From Trichomonas vaginalis G3 (lineage: Eukaryota; Parabasalia; Trichomonadida; Trichomonadidae), in the NCBI RefSeq assembly GCF_026262505.1, contig NC_067203.1, forward strand, positions 7,936,001-8,000,000: a stretch of DNA of 64,000 nt, read 5' to 3'. Both the position numbers and the translations under genes were made by a program. This document shows, piece by piece, positions 1-9,242 of this stretch. The notes below the pieces were generated by a model. It was not told the DNA's origin, ran no database searches, and saw only the letters and a list, made by a program, of their open reading frames with translations. Positions within the stretch are counted from its first letter, which is position 1. Each line of letters begins with the position of its first letter.

Positions 1-501
1 GTTATATTTTGTAGAAATATAAACGTCTTCTCCAAGGTCTTCTATTCTATTGATTTTAACAGTTGCATTTTTCCTGTCATATATAATATCGAGATGGTAC
101 TCTCCTTCGTCAATGTTGTACTGTTTTGCATATTCGAGATAGATATCGTTTATTTTTTCTTGAAAAGCTTGAAGAGTTGTTTCTAAGTTTACAAGCAAAT
201 TCACTTGTAAAAGTTTTCCCTGTTCAAATTTCTCATACGTACGTTTCTCTTTGTTATAGTATCGAATTTCAAAAGCGACCGTAAATGGGAAACCATGTAT
301 GGCTTCTGAAATGAATTTCATTCTACGAAAGCCAATAGCTTTTGTGACGGATGGGTCTCTTAGCCATCTTAACGGGTAGTCAAAACGATAGCCTTCATGC
401 TTTACGGTCTCTGTCTCAAACTTTTGACCGACATTCGTAAAAAGTTCATCTAATGGTTTAGTTGTAGCAACTCTAGAATTTTCTTTTTCTATTGAAAGCA
501 T
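1..501 (-). CDS. Polinton A protein of unknown function, partial at window edge
   Basis: An open frame reads leftwards from an ATG at 501 and runs off the window after 167 codons. It begins MLSIEKENSRVATTKPLDEL and looks rich in beta strands (for example the stretch around FPFTVAFEIRYYN). I do not recognise the family. Its start faces the fibre gene start at 520 with only 18 bases between them, so the two share one very short divergent promoter (TATTTTATCTAGAATAAAA). A structural or particle-associated role is only a guess from the neighbouring genes. Confidence 0.6.
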   Translation of the reverse strand, partial: MLSIEKENSRVATTKPLDELFTNVGQKFETETVKHEGYRFDYPLRWLRDPSVTKAIGFRRMKFISEAIHGFPFTVAFEIRYYNKEKRTYEKFEQGKLLQVNLLVNLETTLQAFQEKINDIYLEYAKQYNIDEGEYHLDIIYDRKNATVKINRIEDLGEDVYISTKYN

Positions 502-519
502 ATTTTATCTAGAATAAAA

Positions 520-1916
520 ATGTCGAAAGAAACAGCGTCTATGAGAGAAATACAACACAACCGACAACTCATTTTGCAAGCTCTAAATAAGAACACAACA
601 AACTTTTCAAACTATTCTAAGATATCTGAGTCATTGAAAGAAGGAAACTTAAAACTGACGATAAACCCATTGACAGACGAGTTTCTGTTTCAAGACAGTA
701 AGAACCATACTGTTTGTGTAAATCCAACAAAAGGAACTTTAAACGAGAAGCCTATAAAAGAACTTCTTTTGAAAGCAGATGTTGACAACAAAGCTGACAA
801 AGAGTATGTCATTGAAAAAGTTCAAGAAGAACATGACAGAGCAGATGCAACATATGCAACGAAAGAACATACTCATCCTGAACTAGCGGACAAAACATAT
901 GTTGACAATAAAATGTCAAGTGAAGTGACAAGAGCTGACAAAGAATATTCTAAAAAGACTCATACACATACCATTGCAAATATTACAAACTTACAAGAAA
1001 CCTTAAACAGGAAAAGTGACGTTGGACATACACATACCATTGCAAATATTACAAACTTACAAGAAACCTTAAACAGGAAAGTGACGTTGGACATACACAT
1101 ACCATTGCAAATATTACAAACTTACAAGAAACCTTAAACAGGAAAAGTGACGTTGGACATACACATACATCTTCTGAAATAACAGACTTAAACGTTAGCC
1201 TTGAAAAGAAGGCAGATAAGAACCATACACACGATTTCTTCGCAACTGTTGGTATAGAAAATATTGAAGGAACGGTTGAAGAAACTGGTGGGGATGTATT
1301 AAATTGGAAACCTCCTAACTTTCCACAAGGTTTAACATCGGAGGATGACATAACAACGATGAAATACACTAGATGTAGAAATGTCTATGTCATGGAGGAT
1401 GAAAACAATGTTAAATTCACTGCTCAAGATTTATATGATAAAAAAGCTGACAAAACAGAGCTTCAAACGTTAAAGACAGAAATACTTCAAACAGTATATC
1501 CTATAGGTTCTATTTACACGTCAATGAACTCTACCAAACCAGAAGTAGTACTTGGTTTTGGAACTTGGACTCAAATAGTCGACAGGTTTTTGTATTGTGC
1601 AAACTCTTCAAAGGAAACAGGTGGAAGTAAAACGATTTCAGGTGCAAATTTACCTGCGCACAGTCACTACATAGATTTAAGTACATCTGAAGCAGGTTGG
1701 CATAAGCATAGATTTTGGGATTGGTCAGCAATGAAAAAAGGTAAAGGATATGATGTTAAAGACGACGTTCAGTTTGCTATAAATTGTTTCTGGGGTAGCA
1801 CACAGGGAGAAGGAAACCATACACATCGCGTTTCAGGGTATACACAAACAACGGGACAAAGTAAAGACTACATGCCACCTTACATGACAGTTTACGCATG
1901 GTATAGAAACGCTTAG
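520..1916 (+). pseudogene. Polinton A fibre-like protein with phage-type collar tip (broken)
   Basis: This is the fibre region of Polinton A. The first part has short shaft repeats with the wording KADKxYVDNK and a tandem 66-bp unit encoding HTHTIANITNLQETLNRK. The last part has the compact tip seen in phage baseplate and tail-collar proteins: YPIGSIYTS, a FGTWTQIVDRFLY segment, GGSKTI, LPAHSH, GNHTH and MPPYMTVYAW near the end. Such tips bind receptors in phage fibres, and the same job on a virus-like particle is inferred. The reading frame is not continuous; about one break. The tip is nearly identical to that of Polinton B at 41600-43579 although the rest of the two elements is distant. 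Confidence 0.75.
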
Positions 1917-2873
1917 TCGTCATTTTCAACTTCTTTAGCATATTCGTCAGGAGTTGTCTTATATTTGTTAGGAACTGTCTTTGAAAGTATACCACCTTGA
2001 ACCTTAACAAGTTTGAAACGAGGTCTGACAATAGTAGTTTTATCTTCTGCTTGCAGTCTGTACATTTTGCCATGTTTGCCTAAAACTTCATAATATTCTC
2101 TTGTATACTTTCTTCTATTTTTACGAACACGAATGCGAGTACCTGTCGAGTTCCCATTGTTGTCATAGTCAATAGTATTTTCATATGGGTCGCGTTTAGG
2201 TATTTCTATTTTTACTTTGTCACCTTTCTGAAGTTTGAAGCCTGGCATTCTTTCTTGTTTGTCTCTTTTGACTAAACTATTAAATATATAGTCTTTCTCT
2301 AAGTCAGGGTTGTTTTTCATTTCTTCAGGGGAATGGTTTCCCAAACCTTTTTGTTTACGGCTATTGTAAATATTTAAAACTTGTCTCATCTTTGCCATGG
2401 AGAAGTGTCTGTACTTGTCGTCATATGACATTTCATCTACCTCACCACCTTGTGGTTGGTTTAAGTCTCTTAAGATTTTTATACAACTGTCAATGACACC
2501 AAGAGCAGAATGGTTTTGGTCGACAATGAAATATTGGTTTACATTTTTTTGAACGCAGATAGTTTTTAATATCGTCTGATTTGAAAGAACTTTCACAGTC
2601 AGATGTCAGTTTTGTTGGATGGTATTTGTCAACGAATATTGTCAAAGCAGTTTTCACATCTAAAATATTTTTGGACCATAATGGTATGGCTTCACAGTAT
2701 CTTGTGTTTTGACCGACAAATATTAGCCAGTATGGTGGTCCATCTGTTCTAACTCTCGGAATGTTTTCCAAGATATCCATAAACCAAGCATTTGGTGTTG
2801 AACTAAAGATTTTTACCATGAGTGCTTTCTTTGTTGCTTTAGAAACATACGGGTCCTTGTTTGGATTCGTCAT
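1913..2873 (-). pseudogene. Polinton A retroviral-like (rve) integrase, broken
   Basis: The integrase of the rve superfamily that inserts Polintons and makes a 6-bp target duplication. The catalytic-core pattern is visible: AWFMDILE with the first Asp, then an NTRYCEAIPLW strand, then LTSDCESSF with the second Asp. The C-terminal part has a basic, SH3/chromo-like segment (KLQKGDKVKIEIPKR and GKMYRLQAEDKTTIVRPRF) typical of the family. It lies tail to tail with the fibre gene, sharing four bases at the stops. The frame is not continuous; about one break. I do not see the N-terminal zinc domain. Confidence 0.75.
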
Positions 2874-2889
2874 TTTTACCCTGTAAGAA

Positions 2890-3291
2890 ATGGGTTTATT
2901 TGGCGCATTAGCAGGAGTTGCATCCAGATTTTTACCCGCAGTGGGAACAATAGCCAGAGGTGTATTTGGAGTTGGAAGGAAGATTTTGAGTACATTAGGT
3001 ATACTGAAAGAGAAAGCACAACCTATTATACAAACTGTACAGAAAGGTTGGGATGTAGCACGAGATGCAACAAATCTTATTCCAAATCCTGAAACAAGAG
3101 GAAAAGTTCAAGGATGGATGGACAATGTTTCCAGACAAGCAGGAAACTACTATAACAAAGCAAATGACTACTATAACCAAGCAGGACACTATATGGACCA
3201 AGGTGAAAGATTCTTTAACAGAGGATATAACCATGCACAACAGTGGGTAAACAATAACCAACCTCAACCGCCTCAAACGTGGGGAATGTAA
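2890..3291 (+). CDS. small amphipathic glycine-rich protein, adenovirus pVI-like candidate
   Basis: A protein of 133 residues. The first 45 residues are glycine- and alanine-rich and could form amphipathic helices (MGLFGALAGVASRFLPAVG), followed by a Tyr/Asn/Gln-rich tail (YYNKANDYYNQAGHYMDQG). Small proteins with a membrane-active N-terminal helix are common in adenoviruses (protein VI) and in Polinton-like viruses, where they lie inside the capsid and disrupt membranes. The call rests on composition and context, not on clear homology. It is divergent from the integrase with 16 bases between the two starts. Confidence 0.55.
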   Translation: MGLFGALAGVASRFLPAVGTIARGVFGVGRKILSTLGILKEKAQPIIQTVQKGWDVARDATNLIPNPETRGKVQGWMDNVSRQAGNYYNKANDYYNQAGHYMDQGERFFNRGYNHAQQWVNNNQPQPPQTWGM

Positions 3292-3292
3292 A

Positions 3293-3310
3293 TTTTTTTA
3301 CTGAGATGAA
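3293..3310 (+). promoter_or_regulatory. Polinton A promoter-like motif, first copy
   Basis: Sequence TTTTTTTACTGAGATGAA directly before the ATG at 3311. An almost identical copy lies at 3465-3482 before the ATG at 3483. The repeat in front of two separate starts suggests a core promoter or initiator specific to this element. Confidence 0.45.
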
Positions 3311-3463
3311 ATGAACAATACAGCATTGAGACAAATGGGTTCAAGATGGATTTGTCGACTTCCAGCAGTTACACAACGTGTTTGTCAAGTTCTTCCTATA
3401 CCTCAGGAAGTTTTAGACCGACTTAAAAAACAACAACAACCAGTTGAAAACAAACCAAACTAA
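3311..3463 (+). CDS. 50-residue Polinton A protein, unknown
   Basis: A short open frame, MNNTALRQMGSRWICRLPAV onward, with a Gln-rich tail. It is accepted as a gene because its upstream sequence, a T tract then ACTGAGATGAA directly before the ATG, is the same as that in front of the next gene at 3483. The protein is basic, has two cysteines and no recognisable domain. It lies between the pVI-like protein and an acidic protein on the same strand, with gaps of about 20 bases, as in a compact viral gene run. Confidence 0.5.
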   Translation: MNNTALRQMGSRWICRLPAVTQRVCQVLPIPQEVLDRLKKQQQPVENKPN

Positions 3464-3464
3464 A

Positions 3465-3482
3465 ATTTTTTACTGAGATGAA
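3465..3482 (+). promoter_or_regulatory. Polinton A promoter-like motif, second copy
   Basis: Second copy of the T tract plus ACTGAGATGAA, abutting the ATG at 3483. It starts almost directly after the stop of the preceding 50-residue gene, so each gene appears to carry its own start signal rather than being part of one long transcript. Confidence 0.45.
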
Positions 3483-4067
3483 ATGACCGAAGAAGTTGAA
3501 ACGGTAGATTTGACACCACAAACAAAAAGTTCAGAACCATTGTCAAAACCTGTCAAAGAACTTACAGATGAAGAGAAAAATTCAATAATAGAAAGTGCCA
3601 GGTCTGGAAATACAAACCCTAACTATAAAGTCACTTTTCATAGAAATGGAACGGCTAGTATCTCAAAAAAGAAACAGACTCTCACAAATAAAATATTGAA
3701 GTCTGAAGGAGCTTTCGAGACAACAGATGGAAAAGTTTACTTCACTGACAAACAGTTCATTATAGAACATCTCATTGACTTAGAGTCGAAATATTCTAAA
3801 CTTTACAACAAACACAAAAAGTTGAAAGGAAAACAAAAACAAATGGCATATGATATTTATGAAGATGTTGACAACACAACTGTTCCTGCAGGTGAGGTAA
3901 AGTCAGGTGAACCGAAAAGTGACGAAAGACCGATAGAAGAAGGGGAGCCAAAAACTGAAGATAAACCAAAACCAAAGTTTAGTTTCCAAACTAAACCAAG
4001 TCAACCTTCATTAGCTGGTATGGGTTGGCGTCAAAGACTTCTGGTAGCAGGAGGTTATGTAAAGTAA
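3483..4067 (+). CDS. acidic Polinton A protein, unknown
   Basis: A protein of 194 residues. The N-terminal third is charged. The middle part (about residues 55-120) looks folded and helical, with a segment ESKYSKLYNKHKKLKGKQKQ that could be a short coiled coil. It is followed by a low-complexity acidic linker of GEPK/DERP repeats (about 135-165) and a short C-terminal segment (LAGMGWRQRLLVAGGYVK). I do not recognise the family. The layout of a charged linker plus a hydrophobic tail would fit a particle-associated protein, but this is inference from position only. Confidence 0.6.
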   Translation: MTEEVETVDLTPQTKSSEPLSKPVKELTDEEKNSIIESARSGNTNPNYKVTFHRNGTASISKKKQTLTNKILKSEGAFETTDGKVYFTDKQFIIEHLIDLESKYSKLYNKHKKLKGKQKQMAYDIYEDVDNTTVPAGEVKSGEPKSDERPIEEGEPKTEDKPKPKFSFQTKPSQPSLAGMGWRQRLLVAGGYVK

Positions 4068-4107
4068 AAGAAAAAAATATTTTTAAAACAGTATATTTTT
4101 TTATTTT

Positions 4108-4201
4108 TATTTGAACTGTACGCTGAGTTTGTTGGAAAAGACCGTTGGGAAACTTGTTTGTTAGACGATGAAATATGAAATGGCATACCATTTAAAACAA
4201 C
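4108..4201 (+). repeat. degenerate short duplicate of the adjacent HNH gene
   Basis: This stretch repeats the beginning of the HNH gene at 4238 (GTACGCTGAGTTTGTTGGA, then CCGTTGGGAAACTTGTTTG) and also the final bases of that gene with its downstream AT run (TGGCATACCATTTAAAACAA). It is a remnant copy lying directly in front of the open one, so the gene or its promoter region was duplicated locally. Confidence 0.65.
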
Positions 4202-4237
4202 ATATTTTAAAAAAAATATTTTTTTATTTTATTTGAA

Positions 4238-4822
4238 ATGTACGCTGAGTTTGTTGGAACAGACCGTTGGGAAACTTGTTTGTTAGATGAGAAATATGAA
4301 ATTCACTGTTGTGAGTCATTTGAAGTCAGAAACAAAAAGACAAAAAGAGTTTTAAGCGAATGGGAGCAAAATAACGGATATGCTAGGATGAGGGTTGGTG
4401 GGAAACACTATCTTAAACATGTTGTCATTGCAACTCATTTTATACCGAACCCTAACAATCTACCTTTTGTAGACCATATAAACCATATAAGAAATGACAA
4501 TAGACTTGAAAACTTACGCTGGGTCACTTGTTCTGAAAACAATAAGAACAAAAGCAATTTTCGAGATATAGTATTCGAATTTGTCGACGAACTAGAAGAT
4601 GAAGCAATTGAAATTACAGACTATGGTAAGCATACGTTGGAGTTTTACTACTATAGCGAAGAACAAGACTCTTTCTACTTTTATACCGGCGTAAACTATA
4701 GGAAATTACAAGTATATTTTACTAAGGCGGGCTATGCTTATGTAAACACTATAGATACAGATGGAAAATACGTTCGAATACTTCTTAACAAATTCAAGAA
4801 GCTATATGGCATACCATTTTAA
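4238..4822 (+). CDS. HNH endonuclease, homing-type
   Basis: A protein of 194 residues. Residues about 10-85 have the layout of phage and viral homing nucleases: an N-terminal NUMOD4-like segment, then GYARMRVGGKHYLKHVVIAT, then the HNH core FVDHINHIRNDNRLENLRWV followed by ENNKNK. The Asp-His pair, the Asn-Arg-Leu-Glu-Asn-Leu-Arg-Trp-Val strand and the Lys-rich end are the standard HNH_3 pattern. The C-terminal half (about 110-194) is aromatic-rich and not recognised; it may set DNA specificity. Such genes are usually selfish passengers in large DNA viruses. A degenerate copy of its ends lies upstream. Confidence 0.8.
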   Translation: MYAEFVGTDRWETCLLDEKYEIHCCESFEVRNKKTKRVLSEWEQNNGYARMRVGGKHYLKHVVIATHFIPNPNNLPFVDHINHIRNDNRLENLRWVTCSENNKNKSNFRDIVFEFVDELEDEAIEITDYGKHTLEFYYYSEEQDSFYFYTGVNYRKLQVYFTKAGYAYVNTIDTDGKYVRILLNKFKKLYGIPF

Positions 4823-4999
4823 AACAATATATTTTTACATATATTAAATGCTTCAGGTTGAAAGAATACGGTGGAGCCAAAAGTGGCTCGACCTCAAAAC
4901 AAGCATTTTATGAGCTTACAAAGGGTGTTATGAATGAATTCAGCAACATACATCCTGACCTCGTTCATTTTGTTGCTAAATTCAGCAAAAATAATGTTT
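4823..4999 (+). other. gap with a short coding-like remnant
   Basis: No full gene. A stretch at about 4856-5000 translates as LKEYGGAKSGSTSKQAFYEL and onward to a phrase NEFSNIHPDLVHF. This faintly resembles KPLYTAYLKQMNRIHPEL in the Polinton B open frame at 36366, so it may be a trace of a shared Polinton gene. The similarity is short and could be chance. Confidence 0.3.
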
Positions 5000-5545
5000 A
5001 GGGTAGAAGGTTAGATATAACCTCTTTTCTAACCTCTTTTCTACCCTCTTGAATTTTCATGAATTTTCATGATTTCATCGTAAATGTTTTGTCGAAACTT
5101 CTTCATCGTATATGCTTTGTCGAAACTTCTTCTTCGTAAATGTTTTGTCATGATTTCATCGTATATGTTTTGTCAAGACTTCTTCTTCGTAATGAGCGTA
5201 AATGACCCAAAAATATAATTTAGGGTAGAAGGTTAGATATAACCTCTTTTCTACCCTCTTTTCTACCCTCTTGAATTTTCATGAATTTTCATGATTTCAT
5301 CGTAAATGTTTTGTCGAAACTTCTTCATCGTAAATGTTTTGTCATGATTTCATCGTATATGTTTTGTCAAGACTTCTTCTTCGTAATGAGCGTAAATGAC
5401 CAAAAAATAATGTTTAGGGTAGAAGGTTAGATATAACCTCTTTTCTACCCTCTTTTCTACCCTCTTGAATTTTCATGAATTTTCATGAATTTCATCGTAA
5501 ATGTTTTGTCATGATTTCATCGTAAATGTTTTGTCAAGACTTCTT
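5000..5545 (+). repeat. composite intergenic repeat array, forward orientation
   Basis: About three imperfect copies of a composite unit of roughly 200 bases. Each has TTTAGGGTAGAAGGTTAGAT, a mirrored half ATAACCTCTTTTCTACCCTC (together a hairpin), GAATTTTCATGAATTTTCAT, and then alternating TTCATCGTAAATGTTTTGTC blocks ending in GTAATGAGCGTAAATGACC. The same family recurs inverted at 7375-8340 and 19915-20200, and as traces in Polinton B at 38690-38940. The hairpin plus short-period blocks suggests a terminator, replication or recombination role; none is proven. Confidence 0.8.
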
Positions 5546-5631
5546 CATCGTTGTGGTCCGACGGTTAAGCCACAAACGAATGTCCGACGTCCCACCAAAA
5601 AATATTTTTTATTTTTATTGTAAGAACAGAA

Positions 5632-6294
5632 ATGTCAGTCGAAGCAAAAACGTTCACGAACAAATCTAATGGCGAAACATTCACAAAAGGCACTTACAAC
5701 GGTATTGAAGTCTTACGTAGAGACAAGGATGGTTATATAAATGCAACAAATATGTGTCAGCAGTTTAGGAAGGACTTTAGAAGGTTGTTGGAAAATAAGT
5801 CCTGGGAAGAGTATTTTGAGGCATTTTGTGAAGAATATACCAACCCGCGGAAAACAGCGGGTTGCTTTTTATACAAAATTCATGCAGGAATTCCTGATGA
5901 AATCAAACAGGTTAGAGGAATGTATGTAGACCCAAGACTCGTAAACTATATAGCAATGTGGGCTTCTCCAAAATATTGTATAGCAGTTGGAAAAATTCTG
6001 GACTCCATAGACAAGAAAGTTCATGAGAAATTAGATGAAGAAGAACTTGAAGATACAGTAGAGAATGCAAAACCTTTGTTCGAACAAGAAGTTAGAAAAA
6101 ATGTGCTTAAACAAATAGAACATGAACGTGAGATATGTTCTGGTTATAGAGATTCTCCATACGAACTAGACCAATGGGAACAAGAAGATTTAAAGAGAGA
6201 ATTTAGAGAATATGAACTCGCTAAGATAGCATTAGAAGCTGCAGAAAAGAAGTTAAAAGTTTGGGGTCGTTTTGTACAAAAATATTGTGAGTAA
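5632..6294 (+). CDS. KilA-N domain protein
   Basis: A protein of 220 residues. Residues about 20-130 form a KilA-N domain, a DNA-binding fold common in large DNA viruses and phages. The markers are DGYINATNMCQQF near the start and GMYVDPRLVNYIAMWASPKY near its end, followed by the usual helix (CIAVGKILDSIDKKV). The last 90 residues are charged and probably coiled coil. The start is supported by an AT tract and TATTGTAAGAACAG directly upstream, shared with the next gene at 6457. It is bracketed by inverted composite repeat arrays. A role in regulating the element or host DNA is inferred from the family. Confidence 0.8.
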   Translation: MSVEAKTFTNKSNGETFTKGTYNGIEVLRRDKDGYINATNMCQQFRKDFRRLLENKSWEEYFEAFCEEYTNPRKTAGCFLYKIHAGIPDEIKQVRGMYVDPRLVNYIAMWASPKYCIAVGKILDSIDKKVHEKLDEEELEDTVENAKPLFEQEVRKNVLKQIEHEREICSGYRDSPYELDQWEQEDLKREFREYELAKIALEAAEKKLKVWGRFVQKYCE

Positions 6295-6317
6295 ATGAAC
6301 CATTTTTTTCGACAAAA

Positions 6318-6400
6318 ATAATGTTTAGGGTAGATGGGTAGATATAACCTGTTTTCTAACCTCTTTTCTACCCTCATGAATTTTCATGAATTTTCCCGAA
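6318..6400 (+). repeat. single composite repeat block
   Basis: One shortened copy of the intergenic composite repeat: AATGTTTAGGGTAGATGGGT, a mirrored TATAACCTGTTTTCTAACCT, and GAATTTTCATGAATTTTC. It sits between two genes on the same strand, in the place where a terminator hairpin would be expected. Confidence 0.6.
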
Positions 6401-6456
6401 ATAAAAAATAAAGTTAGTTTTTTTAAAAAAATATTTTTTATTTTTATTGTAAGAAC

Positions 6457-7371
6457 ATGTTAGCAACAACAGCACCAAACTCGTTAGTCATGAACCCAAC
6501 TTCAATGTTAGTAGAGATGAAAAGCTTCATTCCTTCTTCATATACTTTCGAAACAGAAATCCAGAAGATAAAGCAAGAACTTCTCCAAGGAGATTTAGAT
6601 TGCACTGCAAAAGATGAAACAGATGAAGAATATCTTTATGAAATGCAGGATATTATTGACCATCTACCTAAACTTCCTGAAATCCAACAACAAAAGCTTA
6701 CTATTCCAGAATTCGATGAAATAGAAGTCAAAGCAACTGACTCAGTAGAAATAAAGAAGTTCATACGAAAGGTTAACTATGAGTTTCTTGGATTTCATTG
6801 CAACCACAAAGTCATGGACAAAGATTGCGATATGGTATATAAGAACATCTCTGACATATACAAATCTGGGGAGTTTAAGACCTACGACAACTTTGTTTCG
6901 TTAGTTGCTGAATGTGTATGGCAGATAAGAGATAAAGATAGAAGAGGTAAGATATGGAATGAACAGATAAAACCCGCAACTTTTGAGTTAAAGAGAGCAA
7001 TTGACGCCTTAGTCATACTAGCAGGTAAGGTTTCAGAATATAACGCAAAAATGAACCCACAATGTTCTAAATGTAAAGCAGCAATGAGGAAATATAACTA
7101 CTCCGTCAAAGAGATAGAACGTATGAGAAACGACTATGCAGACTTAAAGAAAGAAGCAGAAAAGCCAGTAGAGGATAAAATGGACATGTTGACATTTCTA
7201 AACAAAAACTATCCAACAGCTGACGATTTCCTTCTTTCAGATGTCAAGAAGAAATATAAAGAAACCTTCGGCATTGTTAAAACATTCGATGTACTGACAG
7301 AAGAAATAGAAGCTACGAAATTGTTTAGAATTTCACGAATTCACAATGTTTACCATGTAAAACGCTTATAA
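6457..7371 (+). CDS. Polinton A protein of unknown function
   Basis: A protein of 304 residues that I do not recognise. It is mostly helical and charged, with a cluster HCNHKVMDKDCD near residue 130 and CSKCKAAM near residue 205 that could bind a metal, followed by a probable coiled coil (KEIERMRNDYADLKKEAEK). The start shares the upstream TTTTATTGTAAGAAC signal with the KilA-N gene before it, which suggests they are expressed together. It lies inside the same pair of inverted repeat arrays as the KilA-N gene. Confidence 0.6.
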   Translation: MLATTAPNSLVMNPTSMLVEMKSFIPSSYTFETEIQKIKQELLQGDLDCTAKDETDEEYLYEMQDIIDHLPKLPEIQQQKLTIPEFDEIEVKATDSVEIKKFIRKVNYEFLGFHCNHKVMDKDCDMVYKNISDIYKSGEFKTYDNFVSLVAECVWQIRDKDRRGKIWNEQIKPATFELKRAIDALVILAGKVSEYNAKMNPQCSKCKAAMRKYNYSVKEIERMRNDYADLKKEAEKPVEDKMDMLTFLNKNYPTADDFLLSDVKKKYKETFGIVKTFDVLTEEIEATKLFRISRIHNVYHVKRL

Positions 7372-7374
7372 AAT

Positions 7375-8340
7375 AACTGGGGTAGAAATGAGGTTAGAAA
7401 AGAGGGTAGATCTACCATTCTACCCTAAACATTATTTTTTGGTCATTTACGCTCATTACGAAGAAGAAGTTTTGACAAAACATATACGAAGAAGTCTTGA
7501 CAAAACATATACGATGAAATCATGACAAAACATTTACGATGAAATCATGACAAAACATTTACGATGAAATCATGAAAATTCAAGAGGTGACAAAACATAT
7601 ACGATGAAATCATGAAAATTCATGAAAATTCAAGAGGGTAGAAAAGAGGGTAGAAAAGAGGTTATATCTACCCATCTACCCTAAACATTATTTTTTGGTC
7701 ATTTACGCTCATTACGAAGAAGAAGTCTTGACAAAACATATACGATGAAATCATGACAAAACATATACGATGAAATCATGAAAATTCATGAAAATTCAAG
7801 AGGGTAGAAAAGAGGGTAGAAAAGAGGTTATATCTACCCATCTACCCTAAACATTATTTTTTGGTCATTTACGCTCATTACGAAGAAGAAGTCTTGACAA
7901 AACATATACGATGAAATCATGACAAAACATTTACGATGAAATCATGAAAATTCATGAAAATTCAAGAGGGTAGAAAAGAGGTTATATCTACCCATCTACC
8001 CTAAACATTATTTTTTGGTCATTTACGCTCATTACGAAGAAGAAGTCTTGACAAAACATTTACGAAGAAGTCTTGACAAAACATATACGATGAAATCATG
8101 AAAATTCATGAAAATTCAAGAGGGTAGAAAAGAGGGTAGAAAAGAGGTTATATCTACCCATCTACCCTAAACATTATTTTTTGGTCATTTACGCTCATTA
8201 CGAAGAAGAAGTCTTGACAAAACATATACGATGAAATCATGACAAAACATTTACGATGAAATCATGACAAAACATTTACGAAGAAGTCTTGACAAAACAT
8301 ATACGAAGAAGTCTTGACAAAACATATACGATGAAAATCG
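7375..8340 (-). repeat. composite intergenic repeat array, inverted orientation
   Basis: About five copies of the composite unit seen at 5000-5545, here in reverse: GGGTAGAAAAGAGGTTATAT, CTACCCATCTACCCTAAACA, TTATTTTTTGGTCATTTACG, then runs of ACGAAGAAGTCTTGACAAAA and ACGATGAAATCATGAC. Copies differ mainly in the number of the short blocks. With the forward array it brackets the KilA-N gene and its neighbour as a large inverted repeat. Confidence 0.8.
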
Positions 8341-8416
8341 TGAATTTCCTTAAGATAGAAAAAATAAAGTTATTTTTATTTTTATTTATTTTTTTATCCG
8401 GAATATAAAGACAGAT

Positions 8417-9196
8417 ATGTCAACAACCGAGAACACAACAACTGCTATCGTTCATGAAGCTATAAATGAAGAATATGAGTGGGTTCAGTTTAACAAACAA
8501 CTCCGTCTCATTCGTTCGGTCAAAGACGATATGTACCAAATGCAAAGTATTTTGACAGCATGTTTTGCTCCAGATACTATGAAACCACAAGATTGGTTTG
8601 AATTAAATAGCACTCATGAACTCCTCAGTGAGTTTGAACATGTAGAACTTAAAAAGATGTACCAAGACAGACAAAACTTACCATCACATCTAAAAGGTAT
8701 ATATGTTCATAAGTTCCTAGTTAGTTCAATAGCAATGTGGGCTTCACCTCGTTATGCAATCTACATACTTATGCTACTTGACGAACTTTGTACAAAGCAG
8801 AGAGAAGATATGATGAAAGAAGACAAAAGCATTCAGAAAAGAATACCACGTTCGGTACCAAAAGGAAAGGAAAAGAACTATAAGTATATGATTTATACTG
8901 AAGAGATGGAAAATGAAGAAGACAGAGATATGGTTATGTTGCATTTAGTCAGAAGAAACAACAAAAGCTTTTACGACCTTGCTAAGATTTACAAATCTGA
9001 CAGAAATTGGTTCTATCGCGAAAACTTACCGATTTCAATGACACCAAATGAAGATGTGAAACAAATAGTTCAAGATACGTTACCTCAAACACACTATGAT
9101 ATGAAAGGTTGTACAATACTTACCTTCAAAGAAGATTTGCCATTGTTAAAGGAAAAAATAACAGAGTATTTTGACAACTTCAAACAAGTAGGGTAG
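8417..9196 (+). CDS. second KilA-N-like protein
   Basis: A protein of 259 residues. Residues about 30-130 keep the second half of a KilA-N domain: GIYVHKFLVSSIAMWASPRY parallels GMYVDPRLVNYIAMWASPKY of the gene at 5632, followed by the same type of helix (AIYILMLLDELC). The first-half marker DGYINATNM is not present, so the domain is divergent. The C-terminal half contains KYMIYTEEMENEEDRDMVML and a DRNWFYRENLP segment, reminiscent of accessory domains that follow KilA-N in viral proteins, but I cannot name it. It may be an old duplicate of the first KilA-N gene. Confidence 0.65.
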   Translation: MSTTENTTTAIVHEAINEEYEWVQFNKQLRLIRSVKDDMYQMQSILTACFAPDTMKPQDWFELNSTHELLSEFEHVELKKMYQDRQNLPSHLKGIYVHKFLVSSIAMWASPRYAIYILMLLDELCTKQREDMMKEDKSIQKRIPRSVPKGKEKNYKYMIYTEEMENEEDRDMVMLHLVRRNNKSFYDLAKIYKSDRNWFYRENLPISMTPNEDVKQIVQDTLPQTHYDMKGCTILTFKEDLPLLKEKITEYFDNFKQVG

Positions 9197-9242
9197 ATGA
9201 GCCATTTATTTTTCAAGCTTGACTTCAGATGGCTCAGGTAGC

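Noticed and set aside
1049-1369. Minus-strand open frame of 106 residues in Polinton A
   Set aside because: It lies antisense to the fibre repeats and has their period; no independent support.
520-1916. Bacteriophage contamination as source of the collar-tip gene
   Set aside because: It is flanked by Polinton genes with the same AT-rich composition and promoter style, and a second copy lies in Polinton B with exact host junctions.
5000-8340. CRISPR-like look of the spaced short repeats
   Set aside because: Spacers are themselves repeats, units vary in length, there are no cas genes, and the DNA is eukaryotic Polinton intergenic repeat.
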